A DNA stretch of 64,000 nt from Pogonophryne albipinna (taxonomy: Eukaryota; Chordata; Actinopteri; Perciformes; Artedidraconidae), in NCBI GenBank assembly GCA_028583405.1, contig CM053260.1, forward strand, positions 19,608,813 through 19,672,812. The letters run 5' to 3'. Made by a program: the position numbers and the translations under genes. Shown piece by piece: positions 55,710 through 64,000 of this stretch. Under the pieces are notes generated by a model that made no database searches, was not told where the DNA came from, and worked only from the letters and a program-made list of their open reading frames with translations. Numbering within the stretch: the first letter of the stretch is position 1; each line of letters begins with the position of its first letter.

Positions 55710-57953
55710 AGACAACCGCACCTTCACACACGTTCATTTGCGCATTCAGAGGCACTTGCACCGAGGCTCATTAATTTCCCAACATACAGTATACATCCAT
55801 TTCCACAAGTCCCCGATTCTGTGCAACGTAAAAACAGACGGCCTAGCACACCGACACATCTGCTACTGTTGTGCGCGAACACACTTTCACCGTCTGCCTC
55901 ACAATCCCACTCAAACACTCATTCAGTGACTCAATCATGCTGTCATGGTGAATAATGAACCCGTGCTGGACCTCAGTCTGGCCACATTTGATCAAAAATA
56001 AATTACATTTATGTCTAATTATATCATCCGGTGATTCTTTATGACAGTCTAAACGTTTTTTGAAAAAATGGAAATTAGTTATTGGATTAAGGCAGTTTTT
56101 CATCCACTTTTGACAAAATGTTCTCAAATGCCAACTTTAACTTCAGGAAAGAAGAGGACAGCAGTTGCCATGTGCAAAAGAGTGGTTGCTATGATATGTG
56201 TCTAAAAAGAGAAATACGCAATGAAATGTGTTCAATTGGTGCTCGGTGGCTTTATAGCATGAACATAATGATACATATTTCCAGTTACATAACGTGTCCC
56301 TTTACAGAAAGTGGGCATTTTATTTGTATATGTTTTCCAGTATCCATGTTGGGGGAAAGTGTGCTAATCACTTCCTGTGTAAATTCCAGTTTTCCCCTCA
56401 TGCAACTCCACAATCCTGTAATTGTCTGCTGGATTCAACATAACCTTTGACTTAATACTTGTTATTTCTGTTGGAGTATATTTATTTTTATCTAATTTAT
56501 TTCTCCGTGAAACTTGCGGCCTCATTATTGTGCTGCAGGCACGAGCATCCTGTCTGCGATGCATATTTAATAATAATAACAATCACATGTAAACAGAGCC
56601 CCGCAGACAGACTTGCTGTGGAACTTAACTTAGACTTCCATTACATTTTAATCATGTTCTGACCTGAGGACAGGCACACCGGCGCGTCTGCCTGTCTAAT
56701 AACTGTGACAGGCACAATTCCTCACAGGTTGTACTTGATGTACTGAAATTGGCCGATTAGCCTGATAAGACAGACCCAGGGATTGTCTGACAAGCCATTG
56801 TTAGCCTCAATGTATTTGTCATATCAGACAGAAACATCAGGTCAAAGAGTCACAGAGATGTTGTCTCTCTTTATGCCATGTACTGATAGCTATGTGAACA
56901 TAAAATGTGATCGAAGAAAAATTGAAGACTGGATTTACCATTCCCTTTTTTATAAACTAGAGATAATAGTTTATTCTTCTATCACTTTTAAATATAATAC
57001 AGTACCACAGCTCTATGAAATGATGTTAAGATTTCACTAAGATTGCTTTTAACACTGCTTGTCTTGGACATGACATTATTACAAGCCAAAAATTCTGATG
57101 TTATGGAGCAAGATACCACGGATAAAGAAATGGAATAATTGGATAACTTCAACATTCACTCGACCTAACCATTTAGCAATATAAGCAGTTGTTTTTTATA
57201 TATATATAATAATAAAGACACAATAACAAAATGAAAATAGAAGTTCAAAAACAAGTCGATGAGGCAGTGCTGTATGGCGTGAGCGAGCATCTTGTTGTTA
57301 TTATCAGACGTTGAAATGCAGCACCATGACCATCTGGGACCAGGACTCACGCTGAGGGCACGGCGCCAAGCGTGTTCCCACAGGACAGAAAAAAAGATTT
57401 TCTTGTATTGATCATGATTTAATCTAACACTACACATTTGTAATGGAAATAGAGAGGAAAATAGGTCCAAACTCAAAAACCAGGTTTACTAGGAAATACA
57501 TGTTTTACAAGGACACTTTTGCTGCTTTTACTTCAGCAACTCTTTTAAAATTCTACATGTTGTTTACGTGACATAATTATCAGCGTCTGTCACTGACTTG
57601 TTATGAGCATTTTAATTGTCATTTTATTGTTATTGCACTGCTGATGTTTTCCAAATGGCGATGAACACCTACGTGTGACCATGAACCCTTAGCATACTCA
57701 TCAAGAAAATGTAATTTAAGCAAATAGCTTCAAGCCAATGGCGTCATTTAAACAAGTGAGATCTAAAGATGTGAGAAGAAATGGGTGGATAACATGTGTT
57801 ACTTTGGAAATCATATACAGTCTCTTTTATGACATTTTGCATGCAGGTAAGGATGAAAAAAGCTGCTATTTCAGTGAACATGGCGTGCCTTTATGTAGAA
57901 TGTCAAAAGGCATCTCTGATCCTCTGATCGTGACCTATTCCTTTTCCTATTAG

Positions 57954-58082
57954 AAGACAGAAAGCTCTTTGTTGGCATGCTCAACAAGCAGCAGTCAGAA
58001 GATGACGTGCGGCGCCTTTTCGAGTCCTTCGGCAGCATCGAGGAATGCACCATCCTCAGAGGTCCCGACGGAAACAGCAAAG
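57954..58082 (+). CDS. celf4: celf4 exon C: first half of RRM2
   Basis: This 129-nt exon has phase 1 at its start (AA completes GAA) and ends one base into the next codon. It encodes [19 protein letters not shown] and then [24 protein letters not shown]. The RNP2 motif LFVGML is visible near the start, followed by helix 1 and beta 2 of RRM2. The sequence fits CELF4 better than CELF3 (GKQQTDEDV in that paralogue) or CELF5. The acceptor is a U-rich tract ending tattag and the donor is AAG|gtgagc. If the donor were not used, the frame would continue for about 33 codons and then stop, so retention would truncate the protein inside RRM2. Confidence 0.96.
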
Positions 58083-58981
58083 GTGAGCTTTATGACTTTG
58101 AGCCAGCAGAATTTTTTTCACAGGCTACTGCACAGAAACGATTTGGCCTTTCAAAGTTGGTGACTTTGCAAAGTTCTCCTTAAACACACCATGTTGAGTG
58201 ATGTCAAAGCGGGCACATTTCACAATCACCCGAAGTGCGGTTACATAAGGAAACTAGTTTCTGTGTACATTTCCAACAGCAAATGCCATTTGAAGGCTTT
58301 GCCCACAGGGATAAGAGATACAAACCACCAACTCTTCACGGATGAACCCCATTAACCTTACATGGCTCTAATGAAGAAAGAAAAGCTTAGCCAATGGCCT
58401 TACTAACCACCAGGCTTCATGTCATGCCAAAAGAAATGTCCTTTCGATATTTTGTCAGAGTGTAACAAGTTCAATGTATGAAGTTCATCAGCGGGCTTAG
58501 CAACCAATCAATGGGGTCCAATGATAACTAAGCCTGATGATTACAGTGGGCTTGATCATTCTGATTCGTCCGTGAAGCTCCATTAACAAGGCCTCATCCG
58601 CCAGCTTACTCTGCTAAGTGGGCTTTAGTTCAATAATTACTGGGAAGTTGATCATTCAAATTCATCAACGGGGCTTGTCAATAGTAAGCGACAGCAGAAC
58701 GCTGTGGCATTTTAAGCCCCATCCGAGGATCACAAAGTTGTTAATGGTGTCAGAGTGGGATGTTTTGCCCACTTATTGAGCGAGGATCTCAGCAAAGAGG
58801 GCTTTGTTTACTGATTGTTAGTCGCTGCAGTGGGAAACTTTTCCAAGATGAACAATGATCTCAGGAAATGTCTTGTTACCGTTAATGTTCTGCGGTGATA
58901 CTGTATGAGCAAACTCTCCTCTTTTGTTCACACTTTTTTGTTTCCCTTTACTAATGTTCTCCCTTCTCACTCTCTCTTTAG
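58083..58981 (+). other. celf4: celf4 intron C-D
   Basis: An 899-bp intron with no tandem repeat or recognised mobile element. The middle (58440-58900) is unique-looking. It contains two related segments beginning TTGATCATTC, at about 58551 and 58649, followed by similar 25-30 base stretches. It ends in a strong branch site and pyrimidine tract. Confidence 0.75.
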
Positions 58982-59061
58982 GCTGTGCGTTTGTAAAATA
59001 CTCTTCTCATGCTGAAGCTCAGGCCGCCATCAGTGCGCTACACGGCAGCCAGACAATGCCT
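58982..59061 (+). CDS. celf4: celf4 exon D: RRM2 RNP1 and helix 2
   Basis: This 80-nt exon begins with codon positions 2-3 of glycine and ends on a full codon. It encodes (G)[18 protein letters not shown] and then LHGSQTMP. With the last residues of exon C it forms the RNP1 motif KGCAFVKY, so the RNP1 core is split across the C/D junction, just as the RRM1 RNP1 is split before exon A. That repeated placement supports an old internal duplication of the RRM exons. The acceptor is strong: a candidate branch site in ctaat, a long CT tract and tttag. The donor is CCT|gtgagt. 80 nt matches my recollection of the family's exon size here. Confidence 0.96.
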
Positions 59062-59379
59062 GTGAGTACATCCTAACTGTGAGCATGTAGATTTATGTGA
59101 GAGAGGTGAGTCACGTAGAGAGATGAGTCACATAGAGCTTGATTACCACCTTAAAGTTAAGTTAAGCTATACTTTATCAATCCCAGTCAGGAAATTCGTC
59201 CTTTGCAAATGACCCATCGTAACTATTCCAAGGCAATTGGTGCCAAATTACGCCATTGCCTTGGCAGGAAAGGATGTGTGTGAAGTGCAAGCTTATGTCA
59301 CGTGTGTCCATACTCACTTACATGTTCTGCGTGGTGTTTGTGTGTGCATGTGTGGGCGGGTGGATGGGTTGGTGCACAG
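59062..59379 (+). other. celf4: celf4 intron D-E, UG-rich 3' end
   Basis: A 318-bp intron. It carries a short repeat-like fragment (about 59157-59225), a perfect 10-bp inverted repeat (59228-59237 with 59255-59264), and a UG-rich 3' end (about 59274-59379) with no normal pyrimidine tract. The layout suggests a weak or regulated acceptor for exon E. Confidence 0.75.
59157..59225. repeat. Possible LINE-type 3'-end fragment
   Basis: ctatactttatcaatcccag followed by caggaaattcgtcctttgca and aatgacccatc resembles a common fish repeat tail (actttattgatccc...ggaaatt...). It is short and diverged. Confidence 0.4.
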
Positions 59380-59520
59380 GGTGCGTCATCCAGTCTGGTG
59401 GTGAAGTTCGCCGACACGGATAAGGAGCGCACCATCCGCCGCATGCAGCAGATGGCCGGTCAGATGGGCATCTTCAACCCTATGGCCCTGCAGTTTGGAG
59501 CCTACGGAGCCTACGCTCAG
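59380..59520 (+). CDS. celf4: celf4 exon E: end of RRM2, GC donor
   Basis: This 141-nt exon (47 codons, phase 0 at both ends) encodes the last beta strand of RRM2 ([19 protein letters not shown]) and the start of the divergent linker ([28 protein letters not shown]). Two features are odd. The acceptor gtgcacag is preceded by UG- and G-rich sequence rather than a pyrimidine tract. The donor is CAG|gcaagg, a GC rather than GT site. No usable GT donor keeps the conserved residues; reading through adds about 16 residues and then a stop. GC-AG introns are a known minor class that needs a good flanking consensus, which this site has. Because the exon is a multiple of three with matching phases, skipping it would keep the frame while removing RRM2's final strand. 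Confidence 0.93.
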
Positions 59521-60370
59521 GCAAGGCGCCCCGCTAAACGTCTTCTTTATCCACAGTTATTCAAGCAATGAACCACACAGACTAGAGTGCTCAAGCCTAG
59601 CTCATTTTTGGATCTGCAAAAAGCAACAGAAAAAGATGAGCTCTAAATGTTGTTTCGAAAAAAAAGGAACAAACACATTTTAAGATTTTCAATAACTTGC
59701 TTTTATCTTGTAGTCACTGTCTTTTTTTAACTTGTATATAGAGGTGGGAAGTAGTGGAGTACAAATACTTTGTTACTGTACTTAAGTACATTTTTCTGGT
59801 ATCAGTACTTTACTCCGCTACTTATTTTTATGATGACTTTTTACTTTTACTTCTTACATTTTTAACACAAATACCTGTACTTTCTACTTCTTACATTTTC
59901 AAAACAGGCTGGTTACTTTAGTTTTAATCTGTGTTTGGTGGCGTGATCATTATTATTCAGTCATTGCCTATTGATTTTAACACGATCCGTGTGTCCATCA
60001 TTTGCTGGTCTTCTCTAAAGAAGAGGGACCAATGAAAACTTTGTCATTTTGCTGTTCAGCATGGAAACATTCATTAGCTAACAATGACATTATTGGTCTA
60101 TTAATATAAAAGGGAGGTCAGTTTTTTTACTTGAGTACATTTCGAAGCACATACTTCTTGAGTTTAGTCAGTACTTCTACTTTTACCAGAGTATTTTTAA
60201 ACACGAGTATCTGTACTTCTACTTGAGTAAAGGATGTATGTACTTTTGCAATCTCTGCTTGTATACCCCACTATTTTTAATGTTTTGTTCCTTATCTCTT
60301 AGTTTCTCGATTGTAACATTTTCTTCTCTCCCTACAATATTCTCCATAGCCCCTCTCCACCACTGTGCAG
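59521..60370 (+). other. celf4: celf4 intron E-F, GC-AG class
   Basis: An 850-bp intron with a gcaagg donor and a gtgcag acceptor. A 519-bp MITE (59739-60257) makes up about 61% of it. Without the insertion and one copy of its 8-bp target duplication the intron would be about 323 bp. Confidence 0.85.
59739..60257. mobile_element. hAT-type MITE inside the GC-AG intron, 519 bp
   Basis: The element starts TAGAGGTGGGAAGTAG and ends ...TTTTGCAATCTCTG, imperfect inverted termini. It is flanked by a perfect 8-bp direct repeat, CTTGTATA, at 59731-59738 and 60258-60265, the hAT target-duplication length. The interior has no coding frame but many tactt/aagta motifs in both orientations, so its ends can pair over long stretches. 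The intact duplication with worn termini points to moderate age. Confidence 0.85.
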
Positions 60371-60509
60371 GTGCAGCAGCAGGCAGCACTGATGGCGTCT
60401 GTAGGTCAGCAAGGCTACCTCAGTCCGATGGCGGCCTTTGCTGCTGCCCAGATGCAGCACATGGCGACCATGAATGGCATCCCAGGAGGACCGATGACCC
60501 CGACGTCAG
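60371..60509 (+). CDS. celf4: celf4 exon F: Met/Ala/Gln-rich linker
   Basis: This 139-nt exon starts in phase 0 and ends one base into the next codon. It encodes [19 protein letters not shown], then [19 protein letters not shown] and GGPMTPTS. This is the low-complexity divergent domain between RRM2 and RRM3 that in CELF proteins mediates regulatory activity. The MTPTSG ending and the AAFAAAQMQ run are CELF4-like. The chosen acceptor is gtgcag at 60370, which directly continues ...AYAQ from exon E. An upstream AG at 60348-60349 would add 21 nt in frame (PLSTTVQ), and the following GTGCAGCAGCAG gives further in-frame AG sites, so small isoform differences are likely. The donor is TCAG|gtaaca. 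Confidence 0.93.
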
Positions 60510-61284
60510 GTAACAGTGGGGAAAGACCAAAGGTTAAAGGGCCGTGCACTTTAGCAAAGAAAGCATTTGCTTAAGTGAATTGATACGCAATGCATAGCCA
60601 TATCTTAAACAACCCTGTGCCTCACCAAGTGACAAGCTTACGGTACTTTAGCTGAATTTGACATAGTCACCAGCCTTATTCATCTCCAAAATTCTAGTCG
60701 ATTGCTTAACAAATACAATTTGACTTTTATGTTTAAATAATACTCTGAATTTACAGCAAAACTGAATTTCTAACAAAACAAATCAGATTTATTTTCAAGT
60801 CAATAAACAAAATCTATCCTTCAAATGTTTTAGATGCCTTTAAAACAGCAATGTAATATGTTATAAGTAAAGAAACAATGAGTTCCTTTAATGCCCTACT
60901 GTAGCATTTCAGAGGAAACATTTTACTAATATTTGTATACCAGATCCATACATGTTTCTAGGTGCATTGCAGGCATTTCACTCATCTAAAACAAATACAT
61001 TATTGGCACACATAAGATAGCATCAAAGCAGTGTACATTATTAGTATACACTATGTCAGTAAGATTTCGATCTAATGGCCGTTGTGTCACAGTAAGGGAC
61101 ACACTGGGACAAGAGAATCTGCCCTGACATTTAGTGTTGTCACCGGCCCACTGGGCCGAGCCCTCTGACATTTCCAAGAGTTACTAGGTGTCCCATCAAA
61201 GCAAAGACTTTTCTATAATGTCCTAAAAACATACTGAGGAATGCTCACTGTTTCTCTCTTTGCCTCTCTGACCCGTGGCTGCAG
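60510..61284 (+). other. celf4: celf4 intron F-G
   Basis: A 775-bp AT-rich intron. No repeat, hairpin or alternative exon was recognised. Confidence 0.75.
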
Positions 61285-61437
61285 GTGGCAGTACCCCTCC
61301 AGGCATCAACGCCCCCACAGTGACCAGCATCCCCTCCCCCATTAGTGTAAATGGTTTTACTGGCATGCCGCCCCCCCAGGCAAACGGGCAGCCTCCCGCA
61401 GAGGCTGTCTTCACCAACGGGATACACCATTACCCTG
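61285..61437 (+). CDS. celf4: celf4 exon G: Pro-rich divergent linker, paralogue-diagnostic
   Basis: This 153-nt exon has G completed by GT at the start and ends one base into a codon. It encodes (G)[38 protein letters not shown] and [12 protein letters not shown]. This stretch separates CELF4 from its paralogues: CELF3 and CELF5 have quite different linkers. It is the strongest reason for calling the gene celf4. The acceptor is ggctgcag and the donor is CTG|gtaagt (strong). The one-base phase lets exon G join either exon H (giving Val) or exon I directly (giving Ala, as in the mammalian YPAQSP junction). Confidence 0.95.
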
Positions 61438-61839
61438 GTAAGTCCGAAAAATTCAGGGGGCATGTTTGCAAATACGCAACACGGCTCTTGGAGAAAGATA
61501 AGGCTGTATAAATTATGAATACCCTGTTTGTCATGTTAAACCATGAAGCCTAAATCCTTAGAGACACACTCTGTAGTAAACGCATTCATTGTAACGGGAA
61601 AGTGTGCATGCTGCTGGCTCACAGGCGTGAATAGCCTTGAAGCATGTTCAGGAGGCCGAGGCCAGACGAAAAGACAGTCAGCATGTCGAGGAGATGAGTG
61701 TTTGGCAAAGGTGCTTATGGGCTGCTGGAGCCTAAGTATGCACTTGTGTCATGAGCCGTGGATAGTACCTCATTGGTTTTTGTGTGTGAAGTGGTGGAAG
61801 AAAAATCTGTTTGTTTTTTCTACACTCTTGTCTCTCCAG
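61438..61839 (+). other. celf4: celf4 intron G-H
   Basis: A 402-bp intron before the probable cassette exon. The last 50 bases are U- and C-rich. Nothing else was recognised. Confidence 0.75.
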
Positions 61840-61950
61840 TGTTGCAGGAGTTGGTTTTTAGGGAGGACTCGGAGAAAAACGGATTGGGCGTGGCTCCGCG
61901 GAGTTGTTTTGGGGTTCAGGGTGGCTGCTTCCTGTCCTCTCTCTCTGAAG
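61840..61950 (+). CDS. celf4: celf4 exon H: 111-nt probable cassette exon
   Basis: This 111-nt exon is flanked by a good acceptor (tctctccag) and donor (AAG|gtagca). In the frame set by exon G it encodes (V)LQELVFREDSEKNGLGV, APRSCFGVQGG and CFLSSLSE. It is a multiple of three and has the same phase at both ends, so inclusion adds 37 residues and skipping joins exon G to exon I cleanly. From memory, unchecked, a zebrafish CELF4 database protein contains a very similar segment here, while the main mammalian form lacks it. It sits in the divergent linker and has two cysteines and a charged FREDSEK patch, unlike the surrounding Ala/Pro/Gln-rich sequence. Function is unknown. Confidence 0.85.
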
Positions 61951-63303
61951 GTAGCACTTCTCTCCCTCCCCCACATCCTCACCCCTATCCTACTCCCTCA
62001 TCCCTTGTCCCCATGTGCTCAAATAAAGGTCAATACGATTTTGAGCTTGTGAAATCATCTTGGGCATGTCATATCAAAGGCTGTTCATGTCACCGTTTGA
62101 AAACCTGTGAAAAATTTGCTTTTGTTTTGACTGTCAAGTAAAGATTTTGAGTTGAGGTGAAAATGGAGTTTAAATTTAAAGGTGAAAACAGCATCACGCT
62201 TCCCACACTCAGGCACCAACTAAGTGCTAGACTTGCATTCGTACTCTTGTTTTGTGTCATTTTAGTTTCACACGGTGTTTTTCAGGTCTCTTGTCTTTAA
62301 ATCTGTGTGTAACCTTGATTTGATTAGTCCACACATTCTATTTAGAGATAAGAATAGTTTTATTTACAATAACAAATCTTTTGTAATTATACCAAAACTC
62401 TCTATTCTTCATGCAAAATACTTTTCAAAGGATAAGACAAGCACTGGCTTTTTGAACATGATTTCACAAGCTTTGAATTGATTGACCTTTATGTGAGCCC
62501 ATAACACTTCTCCCCTTTCGTCTGGCAGTGTTTCAGTGTTGCTGTTAGTCCTCGGTGTGTTCAGTATCTTTGGTTTTTGGTGTTAGCTGGGTAATCAGTG
62601 TGTGTACATGGTTTTCGGTGTACGTGTGTGCGTGTGTGTGTTTTCTCAGTGGTGTTCTTAAAGTGCATGTGTACAGATGGGTAGTTAATAGGTGTGGCGC
62701 AGCATCTGTGGTAGCTCCAAGTGTTTGGTTCCCTTTTAATTTTGACATAATTAACTATATCTCCCACATGTCACGTGATAGCAACAGGTGCATCCAGTGT
62801 TGTGAGTGTGTGTTGTAATTGTCTTGTTTTCTGTCAGAAAAATAAATATATATCTTGCTCATAGGACTTGTTTATAATAGGTGACATTATGTTTTACTTG
62901 CCTGTGGTGACAGTGGAGCTATGTGTCGTTTTTTGTTCAAACTGTGGTCTTTCAAAGTTTTACTTTTATGCTTGTCTGGGATTTATTTGTTGCTACTTTT
63001 AAAATGCTTTAGGAGGAACATAAAGTAACAGAGATTCAGAGCGGACGCCTCTCTGCTCGTCTCTCTAACCTTTCTGCTTTTCTTCTCTTGTCTGTTCTTC
63101 TCTCCATCGCCTCTCCCCCCCACCCTCACCCCGGTTATATATTATTCTCGCCTTCCTCCGTGCCCTCTCCTCCATCTACATTCTCCCTCCGTCTCTCTCC
63201 ACCTCATTTCTCTCCCCCTACACACACACCTCCATCCATCCATGCCCCCCCCTTTCACCACCACCACCTCCTCCCCTTTCCTCTTCTCCTTTTCGTGGAG
63301 CAG
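61951..63303 (+). other. celf4: celf4 intron H-I
   Basis: A 1353-bp intron. The region at about 62550-62820 is rich in TGT and GTG without being a simple repeat, which in RNA is the kind of sequence CELF proteins bind. The last 190 bases (about 63100-63295) are a long C/U-rich tract. Both are plausible splicing control regions for exon H, by inference. Confidence 0.7.
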
Positions 63304-63366
63304 CTCAAAGTCCCACTGCAGCTGATCCTCTCCAGCAGGCTTACACAGGAGTCCAGCAATATGCAG
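63304..63366 (+). CDS. celf4: celf4 exon I: linker, [14 protein letters not shown] block
   Basis: This 63-nt exon encodes (A)[20 protein letters not shown] with one base left for the next exon. The motif [18 protein letters not shown] is highly conserved in CELF4 and close in CELF3. The acceptor lies after a long C/U-rich tract and reads gtggagcag, giving two AG choices three bases apart (gag and cag): the first would insert one extra alanine. The donor is CAG|gtctgt, weaker than the others, and is followed within about 75 bp by a (TA)n array and then (TG)n arrays. The next exons, with the rest of the linker and RRM3, are beyond the end of the window. Confidence 0.92.
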
Positions 63367-63437
63367 GTCTGTCTGTCACTCTCACAGCCCCACTGATCTG
63401 TGTGTGTGCATTTGTGTCTGACTATATGTGCGTGTGA

Positions 63438-63997
<560 letters not shown>

Positions 63998-64000
63998 AAC

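Noticed and set aside
59521..59571. Extension of exon E into ...[16 protein letters not shown] and stop as a real C-terminus
   Set aside because: It would end the protein before the conserved linker and RRM3, and the joined E-F reading through the GC donor restores the known family sequence. It could exist as rare intron retention.

Overview
The window is ray-finned fish (teleost) nuclear DNA. The evidence is vertebrate spliced-gene architecture, very long (TG)n microsatellites, and remnants of teleost-type hAT and Tc1/mariner elements and LINE 3' tails. No species can be named. No prokaryotic features, CRISPR arrays, rRNA or tRNA genes were seen.

I can support one gene, on the + strand: celf4 (CUGBP/Elav-like family member 4, an RNA-binding splicing and mRNA regulator). 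Nine exons are placed: 16898-16980, 53729-53777, 57954-58082, 58982-59061, 59380-59520, 60371-60509, 61285-61437, 61840-61950 and 63304-63366. They are called A to I below. They total 948 nt and join in one open frame with no stop or frameshift: 2 nt, then 315 full codons, then 1 nt. They encode the second half of RRM1, the RRM1-RRM2 linker, all of RRM2, and much of the Met/Ala/Gln/Pro-rich 'divergent' linker. The N-terminus with the first half of RRM1 lies upstream of the window. RRM3 and the C-terminus lie downstream. Assignment to celf4 rather than celf3, 5 or 6 rests on the linker (segments such as [24 protein letters not shown] and [20 protein letters not shown]).

Layout. 1-16897 is intron. 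Exon A is followed by a 36.7 kb intron (16981-53728) full of (TG)n tracts, mobile-element remnants and probable but unproven conserved noncoding DNA. Exons B to I are clustered in the last 10 kb. Introns hold an hAT-type MITE with near-matching target duplications (41657-41971), a second hAT-type MITE with a perfect 8-bp duplication (59739-60257), a decayed Tc1-like element with another repeat nested in it (22017-22738), and about fifteen long (TG)n arrays.

Main points for follow-up. (1) Every long dinucleotide array is TG on the sense strand, so the celf4 pre-mRNA carries many (UG)n tracts, the type of RNA that CELF-family RRMs bind; this suggests autoregulation. (2) Exon E is a multiple of three, has a UG-rich acceptor lacking a good pyrimidine tract, and has a non-canonical GC donor; its downstream intron was enlarged by a MITE. 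(3) Exon H is a frame-preserving 111-nt exon that behaves like a cassette in silico. (4) Exons F and I have in-frame tandem acceptors. No new multi-gene system was found; the plausible novelty is this cis-regulatory arrangement.
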